Positions 8,758 to 18,394 of a stretch of 64,000 bases of DNA are shown one piece after another. Both the position numbers and the translations under genes were made by a program. The notes under the pieces were generated by a model, which had not been told where the DNA came from, made no database searches, and saw only the letters and a list, made by a program, of their open reading frames with translations. Source of the DNA: Pseudomonadota bacterium (lineage in GTDB: Bacteria; Desulfobacterota; Desulfobacteria; Desulfobacterales; Desulfobacteraceae); the NCBI GenBank assembly GCA_018821715.1, contig JAHJLN010000344.1, forward strand, positions 1 to 64,000, read 5' to 3'. Position 1 is the first letter of the stretch, and each line of letters begins with the position of its first letter.

Positions 8758-8910
8758 CTTGGCTTATATAATTGAATTAAAAATTCAAAGCTGTAAAATC
8801 TCCATATACCATATATGGGGTTGTATAAATTTTGCATAGTCTGAGTCTTTAAAACACCAGTACACGCCGTCGATTTTCAGCCGAAACCCCGTATAGATAG
8901 ACAATATAGT
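8758..8910 (-). pseudogene. Decayed protein fragment, copy 2 (flanks the Mo/W operon)
   Basis: Same orientation and about 70-75 percent identical by eye to 3380-3530. The translated series GFRLKIDGV, KDSDYAKF, PHIWYMEI is interrupted by a stop and frame loss. With copy 1 it brackets the modABC-regulator unit as a direct repeat. The rest of 7888-9035 holds no gene. Confidence 0.5.
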
Positions 8911-9035
8911 CGCCCTTGGAACATGAACATTTCGGTGAAAACAGAAAATTTTCTCAATCTAAAAATACTCAAGAATATATCTTATATTCTTCAAAATTAT
9001 GGGGTCTATGACCATTAAAGATAGGATACTAATCC

Positions 9036-11315
9036 TTAACTCAGCTTTTTTTGCTCGTCCAGCGCTTTTCTGACTATTTTTGCCAGGTCTTCTTTGGAGA
9101 ATGGCTTTTGCATAAAGAGCACTCCTTCGTCAAGAATACCATGATGGGCAATAGCATCGCTCGTGTATCCGGACATGAAGATGTGCTTGAGGTCCGGGCA
9201 AAGGGATTGTAGTCTGTTCGCCAACTCAAGCCCGTTCATTCCAGGCATGATGACGTCCGTGAGTAGCAGATGGATTCCTCCTGTATGTTCCTCAACCAGC
9301 TCAATTGCCTCTTTTGGATTTTTTGCGGTCAACACGATGTAGTCTAACTCTTCGAGGATTCTCCTGGCAAGTTTCAAGATTGATGGTTCATCCTCCACCA
9401 CCAGGACAGTTTCTCCAAAGCCTGGTGGGATTTCTTCTTTGCTTTCCTTTCGGATACCGATAGCATGACCTACATATCGGGGCAGGTATATTTTGATGGT
9501 CGTTCCTGCCCCTGGTTCGCTGTAGACGTTTATGAATCCATTGTTTTGCTTCATGATGCCATAGACCGTTGACAATCCAAGTCCAGTGCCCTTATCTGGA
9601 CTCTTTGTGGTGAAAAATGGTTCGAAAATATTGGCCAATATTTCCTTGTCCATACCGCAGCCATTGTCGCTCACGGATAACATGACAAATTCGCCTGGAA
9701 TAAAACCATGGTGATCGGCACAGTAGGCAGTGTCAAAGGTCACCATGTCCGTTTCGATAGTGAGCTTGCCAACTTCGGCGATGGCATCACGGGCGTTGAC
9801 GCACAGGTTAGCCAAAATTTGGTCGAGCTGGGAGGGGTCCATCTTGACAGACCACAGATCTGCTCCTGGCAACCAGACAAGAGAGATGTCCTCCCCAATG
9901 AGGCGCTGGAGCATTTTGAGCATACTCTTCGCATTTTTGTTTAAATCAAACACTATTGGGGCAATGATTTGCTTGCGGGCGAAGGCCAACAGTTGACGGG
10001 TTATGCTCGCTGCACGGTTTGCAGCCTTGAGGACCTCTTCGAGATCGGCATGCAGCGGTGCGGTCGGGTCCACCTCATTCATAGCCAGTTGAGTGAAACC
10101 CATGATGACGGAGAGTGCATTGTTATAATCATGGGCCACCCCTCCTGCCAGACGTCCAACAGACTCCATCTTCTGGGCCTGACGGAATTCGGCTTCCATT
10201 TTTTTTGTATCTGTAATATCTCTCAAGTTTACAATAAGGCCATTTTGTATACTGTGAAGGTCCTTTATTATTGCAGCACTAATAAGAACGTCTAATATTT
10301 TACCTTGCTTGGACAATCGCTTTGTTTCGAATCTAACAGAATTTCCAGATTCATAAATGCCTTTTAATTTTGACTGGGTGATTTCCACCTGATCTTCAGG
10401 AACAAACGGTATGAGTCGGCCTTGTAGTTCGTCCAAAGACCACCCAAAAATCTTGGTGAATGCGGAGTTGAGATATTGGGGGTAGCCCATGTTATCATAG
10501 ACGACGATTGGATCAGGATTCGATTCAAGAATCTTTCGCAGTTTATCCTCGCTTTCCCTTAGCATCTCCTCTGATATTTTGCGCTCAGTGATGTCGCGGA
10601 TATTACATTGAACTAAAAGTGCCCTGTCAGCCATATAAATATCGGTATAGATAGTTTTTCCAGCCTTGTTTTGTACTGCAACATCTTCGAAATGAGCAAT
10701 GCCGTCTTTGTTCAACGTCTGCAATATTTCTTGAAAAGTACCAATATTATCCGGGATACCGATATTCTTCATATCGTTCCCGATCAACTCCTTTTCAGAA
10801 TAACCCAACATCATCTTGATGGCCGGATTAGCATGGCGAATTTTCAATTTGCTTTTTTCGAGAAGCAATATCCCATCTTCTGCGGTCTCAAAAAGGCGCC
10901 TATAGCGCTCTTCAGACTCTGCCAACAGCTCTTCCAATCGCTTACGCTCGGTAATATCCTCAATGACCAGGAGGATGACACGTTTCTCGCCCACCCCCCG
11001 TTCAATTTGCCGGGCATTCAGAAGCATTGTGCGCTTGCCGATGGTGGCAAAATCGTGTTCAACCTCATAATTGTCAAAGCTGGTCTTTTCGGGAAGGATG
11101 GTTTCCAAAAGTTCCCGCAGCTTGGGGATATCCCATTGTTTATTGCCAAGATCATAGATAAGCTGCCCCACAGTCTCTTCAGGTTTTACCTTAAAGCTTT
11201 CATATAAGGAACGGTTGGCTACGATAACCTTCAGATCTGAATCCAGCACCAGAAGGGGTTCGCGTATTGTCTCTACTATTTTTTCAAATATCTGATCCAT
11301 CAAAGTTTCAGCCAT
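9036..11315 (-). CDS. Hybrid sensor histidine kinase with three PAS domains and a receiver
   Basis: A cytoplasmic 759-aa protein with no membrane segment. Three PAS domains (about 10-120, 135-250 and 255-375) are followed by a HisKA H-box ([16 protein letters not shown]) and an ATPase domain with N-box [11 protein letters not shown]1 DNGCGM, F-box FEPFFTTK and G2 GTGLGLS. A C-terminal receiver has its phospho-Asp in [13 protein letters not shown]. The start chosen is the ATG after AAGAGG, 19 codons inside the longest frame. It is the last gene of the gas-vesicle-directed transcription unit, 90 bases after the ArsA gene. It may regulate buoyancy genes, but this is inference. Confidence 0.85.
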   Translation of the reverse strand: MAETLMDQIFEKIVETIREPLLVLDSDLKVIVANRSLYESFKVKPEETVGQLIYDLGNKQWDIPKLRELLETILPEKTSFDNYEVEHDFATIGKRTMLLNARQIERGVGEKRVILLVIEDITERKRLEELLAESEERYRRLFETAEDGILLLEKSKLKIRHANPAIKMMLGYSEKELIGNDMKNIGIPDNIGTFQEILQTLNKDGIAHFEDVAVQNKAGKTIYTDIYMADRALLVQCNIRDITERKISEEMLRESEDKLRKILESNPDPIVVYDNMGYPQYLNSAFTKIFGWSLDELQGRLIPFVPEDQVEITQSKLKGIYESGNSVRFETKRLSKQGKILDVLISAAIIKDLHSIQNGLIVNLRDITDTKKMEAEFRQAQKMESVGRLAGGVAHDYNNALSVIMGFTQLAMNEVDPTAPLHADLEEVLKAANRAASITRQLLAFARKQIIAPIVFDLNKNAKSMLKMLQRLIGEDISLVWLPGADLWSVKMDPSQLDQILANLCVNARDAIAEVGKLTIETDMVTFDTAYCADHHGFIPGEFVMLSVSDNGCGMDKEILANIFEPFFTTKSPDKGTGLGLSTVYGIMKQNNGFINVYSEPGAGTTIKIYLPRYVGHAIGIRKESKEEIPPGFGETVLVVEDEPSILKLARRILEELDYIVLTAKNPKEAIELVEEHTGGIHLLLTDVIMPGMNGLELANRLQSLCPDLKHIFMSGYTSDAIAHHGILDEGVLFMQKPFSKEDLAKIVRKALDEQKKLS

Positions 11316-11405
11316 TTTCCTCTTACTCTCATAAAATCTTAACTTTATTTTGTTTGTATGAAGTACCACCACAAGAGGATTGGAGTGTTGATAAGGTATA
11401 ACAAC

Positions 11406-13388
11406 CTATGTATCCAGGTTAAAAAGTTTATTAACAAGTTTTTCCAATTGGATTTTACCATGGATCTCATGGGGGAACAGGGGGACCTTTCGGATGGGTA
11501 TATTTGGAAATTTTCTAAATATCTTTTCAAGATAAATTTTTTGACTTTTTTGTCTAATGGCACAGACAGGACAGTCAGTATCAGATAACACCATATTGAT
11601 GAAAAGATGGGTTAAGGGAATCTTTGCCTGTACCAAATAGGCATAGAGGTTTTCAGATTCCAGCAACCCCATGGCCTCGGGTATGGCAACCATAACAAAG
11701 GCGGTCTTTTTAGGGTCTGTCAGATTTTCTTGAATTCTCCTTGTGTTTTTGGACAGATCCAAGGCTTTTTGTGCGGATCGGGTCAATTTAACAATTCCCT
11801 CATACTTAATCAACAGATTAAAAAGAGTCTTCAGCCATTGTCTTACAAGGCTCGGAAGCTCTAAGAACCTCAACAAATGACCGGTTGGAGAAGAATCTAT
11901 AATAATGATATCAAACTCATTTTTTTGTTTCAGATCCATTATCCTGTCGATTGCCATGATCTCATCCAATCCCGGGGGTGCCATGGAAAAGAGCTCGGCC
12001 ATTACTTCCCTGTCAAATTTAATATCCAGGCCTTTAGCTAAGAATTGCTCGAACATGAGATAAATATCTTGTTTATAGGATTCTTTAAAATCTTCGAACA
12101 ATTGGTCGGCATTCATCTCCATGGCCCAGAGATTAGAGGAGACAGGAGTTATACAATTGCCTATTTCCATATCCAGGCTATCTGAAAGGGAATGAGCCGG
12201 ATCAGTGGAAAAAAGTAATATTTTTTTATCCTGAAATAGACCGGATAAATAAAGACCAATGGATGAAGCAATAGTGGTCTTGCCCACACCGCCTTTTCCA
12301 CCGATAATAATAAATTGGATATCAGCATCAAAATCCGGATTTGCTACTTTCGTTATTTGGATTTCGTCCGGGTTCATGCATTCAGATCTATCAATCCCCT
12401 GTTTTTTGCTAAAGGCAGATAAATCTCCTGCCAAATAATCACCCAGCAGGGACAGGTCATCGACTCCTTTAATCTCGTCCTGGAAATTTTCTACAAAGAT
12501 CAGGTCAAATTTTGAAAACTCCTGTTGAATCTGAAACATGGGGTCGGCCTGTTGACGCTTTCGTTCTGTACAAAACTCACACGCATCCTGCTTTGCCACG
12601 TGGTTGACAATAATTTCCTGAGCCGGAATATGTATTTCAAACAAGGCTTTCACCAATTTTTGAGTCTCTTGGATACTCATGAATTCAGGGATCATGACAG
12701 GAACAAACCGTGTTATCTGCTTGTTCTTTAATAAAGTGTTAACTTTGTGAATTTTTTCAGTTAATCCTTCCAGAAAAAAATCACACTCATCTTTGATATA
12801 TTTTCGTCGGGTAAATTGTGTGGCCATATATCGATGTTTTTCAAGCATCATGTCCATCACCTGTATCCATTTTTCCATTTGCAATGGAAGATTTAACATG
12901 CGCAGGGTATGTCCGGTTGGTGCGGTATCAAGTATCAGCACATCAAAAAGGTCTTCAGACAGCAATTGAGCAACCTCAATAATGGCCATTACTTCATCCA
13001 TGCCGGGCAGGGAGAGTTCAAAAAATTCAGTGATATCTTTTTGATCGAAATAGGTGCCACGATCTGCAATCTTTTTCATGATATCACCGTTTTCCCGTTT
13101 GAATTGAGCTGTCAGCTCCTGTGCATCCAGCTGTCTTGCATATAAATTGGATTCCGGGTGATTGGTTAAATTCAAACGGGTGCTTTTGTTATCTAATTCC
13201 ACCCCGAACCCGTGGGAAAGGGAGTGAGCAGGGTCCGTGGAAATAATCATTACTTTTTTTTCAGGTTGGGTCTTTGCAAGGTAGATCGCAGTCGCACTTG
13301 ACATGGTCGTTTTGCCGGTCCCCCCTTTTCCGCCAAAAACAAGGAGGCGCAGGTTTGAATTTTCCAGGTATTCCGGTAGGTTTTTCAT
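11406..13388 (-). CDS. Double ArsA/Get3-type ATPase of the gas vesicle locus
   Basis: A 660-aa protein made of two fused ArsA/Get3 units. P-loops of the deviant Walker A type are GGKGGTGKTT (19-28) and GGKGGVGKTT (363-372), with switch regions TAPTGH and SSPTGH. Each half also has a Get3-like CxxC (C270/C273 and C606/C609), which in Get3 binds the dimer-bridging zinc. No ars transporter gene is nearby. Get3 carries tail-anchored membrane proteins, so handling of hydrophobic Gvp proteins is a reasonable inference. Start: ATG 10 bases after GGAGG, rather than a TTG at 13397. It follows the HSP20-domain gene by 5 bases. Confidence 0.85.
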   Translation of the reverse strand: MKNLPEYLENSNLRLLVFGGKGGTGKTTMSSATAIYLAKTQPEKKVMIISTDPAHSLSHGFGVELDNKSTRLNLTNHPESNLYARQLDAQELTAQFKRENGDIMKKIADRGTYFDQKDITEFFELSLPGMDEVMAIIEVAQLLSEDLFDVLILDTAPTGHTLRMLNLPLQMEKWIQVMDMMLEKHRYMATQFTRRKYIKDECDFFLEGLTEKIHKVNTLLKNKQITRFVPVMIPEFMSIQETQKLVKALFEIHIPAQEIIVNHVAKQDACEFCTERKRQQADPMFQIQQEFSKFDLIFVENFQDEIKGVDDLSLLGDYLAGDLSAFSKKQGIDRSECMNPDEIQITKVANPDFDADIQFIIIGGKGGVGKTTIASSIGLYLSGLFQDKKILLFSTDPAHSLSDSLDMEIGNCITPVSSNLWAMEMNADQLFEDFKESYKQDIYLMFEQFLAKGLDIKFDREVMAELFSMAPPGLDEIMAIDRIMDLKQKNEFDIIIIDSSPTGHLLRFLELPSLVRQWLKTLFNLLIKYEGIVKLTRSAQKALDLSKNTRRIQENLTDPKKTAFVMVAIPEAMGLLESENLYAYLVQAKIPLTHLFINMVLSDTDCPVCAIRQKSQKIYLEKIFRKFPNIPIRKVPLFPHEIHGKIQLEKLVNKLFNLDT

Positions 13389-13393
13389 GAGAG

Positions 13394-14332
13394 TCAAGCC
13401 TCCTTGTTCAGATTTTCAAGATTTAAGTGACAGGTCTTTTTAAACAGTTTAATTTCAAGAAAATTGTTTTTCAGATGAATTTTATGATTAGCAAACACAA
13501 CTTCCTGTGAAAGCGTGAATTTTTCAACCCATTTTGATCCAACTTTTAGGGATTTTATCATCAATTGGCTGCCATCAAGTGATATGTTCAAATCTGATTT
13601 TTCCACCTTTTTTACTTCCAGAATAATTTGGAAATGGTCTTTTTCATCAAAAATATCCAGAAGACGGTCTTTGCTCCATTGTTCCCGCGCTCCCGCAAGC
13701 CACCAGGAGAACAAAACGGTCTTTCCTGTAAAAGGATCGACCCTGGATCGCTCAAAGGATAGCAGCGGACACCCTAAAAGCTTTTGGGCAACCGGATTGA
13801 TGGCATCCTTGATATAAGTCAGTACCTCCATATGATTGGCTGCATCGGTAATGTCTGCCAGCTGATCTATCCTGGCATGGCCATTTTCCTTAAGGAACCA
13901 CAATATTGTCCTGCAATTATCATCAAGCCTTTTGGCAATCATTTCAATACAATTATCATCTACTTTCAAAAGAGTTGACTGGAAAAGTTTGCTGTTCCAT
14001 GTGTGTAACCCATTGACCACCATCCGCAAAGTCCCCTGCCGATTACCCTCTTTATAATGAACACATAAAATCTGCCTTTTGCGTAATATATAATAATGAT
14101 TTTCAAAGGCTAATTTAAAAATAGCCGAGAGGTCAATCTCAAAAACATTTTTTTGCAGCTGACAGAGAATCAATCTTTTGGTTGTAAGAAAAATATGGGC
14201 TGGTTTCCATCCGTAGAGAAATAAATGTTTAAACCCGCCCTGATCCTCCAGTACGATCTGTTCATCAGGGTATAAAAAAGGTCGGTTCATTTTTAAAAAC
14301 CGCATGGTGCTATGTTGAGGGCGAATTCGCAT
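13394..14332 (-). CDS. PH/GRAM-like and ArsA-HSP20-domain protein
   Basis: A 312-aa protein. The N-terminal third (DEQIVLEDQGG..., FLTTKRLILC, VFEIDLSAIFKLAF) has the strand pattern of a PH/GRAM-like domain. The middle contains a predicted helical, winged-helix-like part (about 150-190). The C-terminal 75 residues (SDLNISLDGSQLMIKSLKVG... to FLEIKLFK) resemble the HSP20-like domain found at the end of some ArsA ATPases. Here that domain is a separate gene directly ahead of the double ArsA gene. It probably partners that ATPase. Domain calls are by eye. Confidence 0.6.
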   Translation of the reverse strand: MRIRPQHSTMRFLKMNRPFLYPDEQIVLEDQGGFKHLFLYGWKPAHIFLTTKRLILCQLQKNVFEIDLSAIFKLAFENHYYILRKRQILCVHYKEGNRQGTLRMVVNGLHTWNSKLFQSTLLKVDDNCIEMIAKRLDDNCRTILWFLKENGHARIDQLADITDAANHMEVLTYIKDAINPVAQKLLGCPLLSFERSRVDPFTGKTVLFSWWLAGAREQWSKDRLLDIFDEKDHFQIILEVKKVEKSDLNISLDGSQLMIKSLKVGSKWVEKFTLSQEVVFANHKIHLKNNFLEIKLFKKTCHLNLENLNKEA

Positions 14333-14334
14333 GC

Positions 14335-16056
14335 TTACCGGCCTTTGCCCACAGTCGTGGCAAACTGAGTCAATTGTTCTGTTCTTGTCTCTATATCGTT
14401 GACATCCCCTTGTTCTATGCTTTTTTTAAGATTCAGAACCAAAGAATTCAAATCCGGTAACAATATTTCCGGCAGCGGCCAAGACTTCTCTTCCATCATC
14501 TCATCAACCGTTGTGACAAGATTTTCAGCCTTGATAAGGGTTTCTATCTTTTTCTTATTTTCTGCATCATTTTTCATATGTTCTTCAGCATCCGTTATGG
14601 CCTGGCTGATCATCTCTTCAGAAAGCTTTTGCGTTGAATCAATGGTAATGCTGACTTCGTTATCTGTCTGCAGATCCATAGCCGATACCGTAAGGATGCC
14701 ATTGGCATCTATTGAAAAACTGACCTCCACTCTGGACTGGCCCTGGGGTTGAGGATAAATCCCGGTCAATCCGAATTGTCCCAGGCTGATATTGTCAGGG
14801 GCAAGTTCCCGCTCTCCTTGTAGAACATTGATGTCCATACTGGTCTGGTTGATTTTGGCAGTGGTAAATATCTGTGTGTCGGAAGTGGGAATGATGGTGT
14901 TTCTGGGAATGATCTTTGCGACGAGACCGCCTTTGGTTTCAACGCCCAGAGAAAGAGGATTGACATCCAGCAAAACCACATCCTCTATCTCTTTTGTCAG
15001 AATACCGGCCTGGACTGCTGCTCCAAGTCCAACCACTTCATCCGGATTGATTTTCAGGTAGGGGTCCTGATGGAAAAACTCTTTTGCGATGGTTTGTACG
15101 CATGCCATTCTTGTTGCTCCGCCCACAAGGAGGACACGATCAATGTTTTCAATCCCTATTTTTGCATCCTTTATGGCCTGTTTTGTTGGCAGAATCATCA
15201 TCCGGGCAAGATCTGAAGTGATATCTTCAAAGGTTTTTCGGTCCACCCGCGTCTCAAAATCAATCATCCTGCCATCTTTACCCGGTATTGAGGTTAAGAA
15301 CAGACAGGTTGTCTGTTTGCGAGAAAGCGCAGCCTTTGCTTTTTCACAGGCCTCCTTGAGCTGTTGATGAACAGAACCATTTTTTCTTGGATCAACCCCG
15401 TGTATGGCGTAAAATTCCTGAGCCACATGGTCCACAAGTTTTTTCAGAAAGTCTTCGCCCCCAAGTTTATTGTTCCCGTTTACGGCCTTTACCTTAAAAA
15501 ACCCCTGATCCAGCTCAAGTATGGAAACATCAAAGGTGCCTCCTCCAAGATCCCAGATCAGAATCGTTTTAATGTCCTTTCTCTTGAGTCCGTATGCCAG
15601 CGCCGCCGCAGTGGGCTCGCTGATAACCCGTAAAACTTTGAACCCTGCTAACTCTCCCGCCTCTTTTGTTGCCTGGCGACTTAAATGGTTAAAATAAGCT
15701 GGCACCGTGATAACAGCCTTGTCTACTTCCTCATGAAGATAGTTTTCAATATCAGCTTTAATTTTTTTTAAAATAAATGCAGATATCTGCTGGGGAGAAA
15801 ACCACTGCCCATTCACCATAACCTTATGGTCAGTACCCATTATTCTTTTTATTGAAAAGACGGTCTTGTCCGGATTTTTTCTTGCATAGTCTTTTGCAGC
15901 CTTCCCCACCAGGTACTCGTTTTCATTTGTGACTGCAAAAACCGAAGGTGTCAGGAAATCGCCCTCGCAATTGGGAACGACCACGGGCATCTTATTTTCA
16001 ATGACTGCGGCAACACAAAAGGATGTACCAAGATCTACACCGACTGCTCTTCCCAT
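14335..16056 (-). CDS. DnaK-like Hsp70 chaperone of the gas vesicle locus
   Basis: Hsp70 family, 573 aa, about 65 residues shorter than housekeeping DnaK, mostly in the C-terminal lid. The nucleotide domain is intact: VGVDLGTSFCVAAV (phosphate 1), IWDLGGGTFDVSIL (phosphate 2) and VLLVGGATRM (adenosine). The substrate domain begins near VNPLSLGVETKGG. It lacks the EEVD-like acidic tail. It overlaps the preceding GvpA-family gene by 22 bases, placing it inside the gvp operon. A J-domain partner is encoded upstream as part of a GvpF/L protein. Confidence 0.9.
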   Translation of the reverse strand: MGRAVGVDLGTSFCVAAVIENKMPVVVPNCEGDFLTPSVFAVTNENEYLVGKAAKDYARKNPDKTVFSIKRIMGTDHKVMVNGQWFSPQQISAFILKKIKADIENYLHEEVDKAVITVPAYFNHLSRQATKEAGELAGFKVLRVISEPTAAALAYGLKRKDIKTILIWDLGGGTFDVSILELDQGFFKVKAVNGNNKLGGEDFLKKLVDHVAQEFYAIHGVDPRKNGSVHQQLKEACEKAKAALSRKQTTCLFLTSIPGKDGRMIDFETRVDRKTFEDITSDLARMMILPTKQAIKDAKIGIENIDRVLLVGGATRMACVQTIAKEFFHQDPYLKINPDEVVGLGAAVQAGILTKEIEDVVLLDVNPLSLGVETKGGLVAKIIPRNTIIPTSDTQIFTTAKINQTSMDINVLQGERELAPDNISLGQFGLTGIYPQPQGQSRVEVSFSIDANGILTVSAMDLQTDNEVSITIDSTQKLSEEMISQAITDAEEHMKNDAENKKKIETLIKAENLVTTVDEMMEEKSWPLPEILLPDLNSLVLNLKKSIEQGDVNDIETRTEQLTQFATTVGKGR

Positions 16057-16313
16057 AAATACTCCTTATTGTCTTTTATTAAGTTTTTCTTCTCATCTTC
16101 CAAGGCCCGGGATCTGATACGCTTATCCAATTCTTCCATCATTCCATATTCGAGCATTGTTTCCATGCCCGCCAGGGCAGCCTTAAGGTTCACACCGATC
16201 AAGGGGATACCGGCAACTGATATAACAATTTCAGCATGGATCACAATTCCCTTGTCCAACACCCTGTCCAAAAGGTCCACCAGGGTGGCTTTAGTATATG
16301 ACCTAGGTTCCAT
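16035..16313 (-). CDS. gvpJ: Gas vesicle protein, GvpA/J family
   Basis: A 92-aa member of the GvpA/GvpJ/GvpM family. The conserved core is LVDLLDRVLDKGIVIHAEIVISVAGIPLIG (about 11-41), followed by the second helix LKAALAGMETML. It has a charged C-terminal extension of about 25 residues that GvpA lacks, typical of the minor shell or nucleation proteins GvpJ/GvpM. The assignment to J rather than M is uncertain. Its 3' end overlaps dnaK and it starts 5 bases after a GvpF/L gene. Confidence 0.85.
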   Translation of the reverse strand: MEPRSYTKATLVDLLDRVLDKGIVIHAEIVISVAGIPLIGVNLKAALAGMETMLEYGMMEELDKRIRSRALEDEKKNLIKDNKEYLWEEQSV

Positions 16314-16318
16314 GATGA

Positions 16319-17341
16319 TTACACAAAACTATAAGGAGGCCAGGGGCCGGTATACTGCACAGAGAAAAACTCCATCTGATCGATTTTTTCAAGCGCATCC
16401 CCTAAGATATGATTGTTTGCCCGGGGCATGATGCAGGCAAGATTCATGATCATCTGTTGATCAGACGTATTGTTTTTTATCTTATCTATTTTAATATCAT
16501 CCACATGTGCCTTAATTGTATTGTAAAAATCCTTAAAATAGGTTTCAGCTTGATTTTCCAGTTCTTTTTTCAACAACTTTTCCAGTTTTTTCCGGTACAT
16601 ATATGCAGCTCCCTTGGATTTTGATTTGCATTCTTCATTAATAATTCTAATCTGCTCATTTTCCCTGGAAATCCTGGCTCCCATTTGATTGGCATTCCAG
16701 AATACCTGGACCCCATATTCAGCCTTGCCAATAAATTTTTCCATTTTTGCCAGAAGATTATCATAATGATCTTCAAGCCATTTTTTTAAATTTTCCTGGT
16801 CTGTAAATTTTTTGTCACCAATGATAATGGTGTCAAAGGATGCCGGAACCACAACACCATAGGTTTCCCAAGCCTTTTCAATTACTTTTTGATGGGTCAT
16901 GACCCACTGGGCTACAATCTTTTCTTCATTGGACTCATAGGGTTTGGCACTGCAGTCATGGACAATGGCTGCAAGCTCTTTATACTGGACAGGATAGACT
17001 GTATTGCCATCAATACCCATTTGGCTGAATTCTTCCTCTTTATTGCCTTTAACGATACAATAAAGGTATTTTCCCTGTTCATTCAAAGAACCTTGTTTAA
17101 CAACATGGCAATCCTTTTTTGGTGTTTGCAAATCTAAAACAGCATTGTTTTTAATATCCTGATCAGGTAAAGGCGGCTGGTTTTCTACAATAGCCAGAAA
17201 TTCTTTGTGGATTTCATCCTGCACCATTTTATAAAGTTCCGGCATAATACTTTTTTTTACAATCTTTGAAATTGTGTCCCGGTTACTATCAAGAATGACC
17301 CGGATCTGTTTTTGAACCATCTGTTTGATTATCTCTTCCAT
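16319..17341 (-). CDS. gvpL: GvpF/GvpL family protein with N-terminal extension
   Basis: A 340-aa protein. Residues about 90-340 are a GvpF/L domain: YLYCIVKG start, AAIVHDCS, VMTHQKVIEKAWETYGVVVPASFDTI, GVQVFWN and the C-terminal GPWPPYSFV. About 85 extra N-terminal residues form a charged helical region (EEIIKQMVQKQI...), possibly a coiled coil. GvpF/L proteins bind GvpA and are needed for assembly. This is one of four in the locus and the most divergent. It lies between gvpJ and gvpK. Confidence 0.85.
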   Translation of the reverse strand: MEEIIKQMVQKQIRVILDSNRDTISKIVKKSIMPELYKMVQDEIHKEFLAIVENQPPLPDQDIKNNAVLDLQTPKKDCHVVKQGSLNEQGKYLYCIVKGNKEEEFSQMGIDGNTVYPVQYKELAAIVHDCSAKPYESNEEKIVAQWVMTHQKVIEKAWETYGVVVPASFDTIIIGDKKFTDQENLKKWLEDHYDNLLAKMEKFIGKAEYGVQVFWNANQMGARISRENEQIRIINEECKSKSKGAAYMYRKKLEKLLKKELENQAETYFKDFYNTIKAHVDDIKIDKIKNNTSDQQMIMNLACIMPRANNHILGDALEKIDQMEFFSVQYTGPWPPYSFV

Positions 17342-17371
17342 GTCATATCGCCTTTATGCACTCCACTTACT

Positions 17372-17674
17372 TTATGCATTCCACTTACAAGGATTGATCA
17401 TCTGGTTGATGACATCATCTACAATATCATCCAAACCATCCCTTACGGATTTGACGGTTTCTGATATTCCCTGCTGGATTTTAATCTCGGCTATCGCCTG
17501 ATCCAACTCCATTAATGCATTCCCAAGGCGATGGATCTCTGTTTCAGTTAATGCCCCCTTTTCCATTCTTTTCATGGCCTGAAGATTCATGGCTTCCTGA
17601 ATCACTTCAACCAGGGCGATAACAAGGCCTAAAACCCCGTGTTTTAAATTTTTTTCATCAATATCAAGGGCCAT
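17372..17674 (-). CDS. gvpK: Gas vesicle protein GvpK
   Basis: A 100-aa GvpK. Typical features are the early LKHGVLGLVIALVEVIQEAMNLQAMKR segment, the central GALTETEIHRLGNALMELDQAI and a helical end. It is at the short end for the family. AAAGGA precedes the ATG by about 8 bases. GvpK is an essential minor assembly protein of uncertain role. It lies 16 bases after the zinc-ribbon GvpA-family gene. Confidence 0.88.
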   Translation of the reverse strand: MALDIDEKNLKHGVLGLVIALVEVIQEAMNLQAMKRMEKGALTETEIHRLGNALMELDQAIAEIKIQQGISETVKSVRDGLDDIVDDVINQMINPCKWNA

Positions 17675-17690
17675 GGAATTTCCTTTGTAA

Positions 17691-18062
17691 TTATATGGAG
17701 GTTTTGATAGCAGGATTCAATTGGTTTGCTTTGGCACTTATCCAGCCGCACCAGGGACATCCCTCACTCATCAGATCGTCAATTGCCACTCTCTTTTCAC
17801 ATTGAGGACAGTATTCCTTGGCTGTGAGTGCCTCTTGCCATGCAGGGGTTGAAAGTTTTGTGCCCGAAGGAAACTCCAATCCATATTTTGCAGCAGTCTC
17901 AAAAGACGACAAAGCTGCTCTGATCCTAATCCCCAGCAATTCAACACCGGCTACGGATACGGCGATATCCGCGTTAATTACCAGGCCTTTATCAAGAAGC
18001 CTGTCAATCACATCTGCCAGACTGCCTAAATTTTCTTTAGATGGTTCCATTCCCATTTGCAT
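17691..18062 (-). CDS. GvpA/J-family protein with C-terminal zinc ribbon
   Basis: A 123-aa protein. Residues 14-62 are a clear GvpA-family core (LADVIDRLLDKGLVINADIAVSVAGVELLG). After a linker comes CPQC (85-88) and CPWC (102-105), the two knuckles of a zinc ribbon. Zinc ribbons are not a normal part of GvpA, J, M or S as I know them. The ribbon could dock other Gvp or chaperone proteins at the vesicle cap. Either the ATG at 18062 or one two codons later (18056), better spaced from GAGAG, may be the start. Confidence 0.8.
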   Translation of the reverse strand: MQMGMEPSKENLGSLADVIDRLLDKGLVINADIAVSVAGVELLGIRIRAALSSFETAAKYGLEFPSGTKLSTPAWQEALTAKEYCPQCEKRVAIDDLMSEGCPWCGWISAKANQLNPAIKTSI

Positions 18063-18130
18063 ATCTCTCTTTTTTATTTTAATGGTTTGGATTTTCTTTT
18101 TCTACCGGGTCTCTATTTTTACCGGGGTCC

Positions 18131-18394
18131 TTATATATTCTCGTCCATATCAATTCGCTTTCGCATCCTGACCCGGTTGAATTCGGAAATATTTCCATCT
18201 GCGTCCAGGTTAACTTCAAAAATCCCCAGAATATCCATGCTGTCCGGAATGGATTTTTTTTCAAGTGCCTCGAGCGTTACCCGCCACCCATCACCATCCG
18301 GTTGCGCACTAATAGTTGATTCTAACTCAAGCCCGGTAATTGTTCCCAATTCCGATCGTGCTTTTTTTATGGCAGCAGCAAATTTAAGAGCCAT
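18131..18394 (-). CDS. gvpO: Gas vesicle protein GvpO
   Basis: An 87-aa GvpO-like protein. The family signature is the GLELESTISAQPDGDGWRVTLEALEKKSIPDSMDILGIFEV stretch (about 20-61) followed by VRMRKRIDMD. An AAGGAGAG site lies 5 bases before the ATG. The gene overlaps gvpG by 11 bases. GvpO is required for vesicle formation in haloarchaea and has been implicated in transcript control; in bacteria the role is unclear. Confidence 0.85.
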   Translation of the reverse strand: MALKFAAAIKKARSELGTITGLELESTISAQPDGDGWRVTLEALEKKSIPDSMDILGIFEVNLDADGNISEFNRVRMRKRIDMDENI

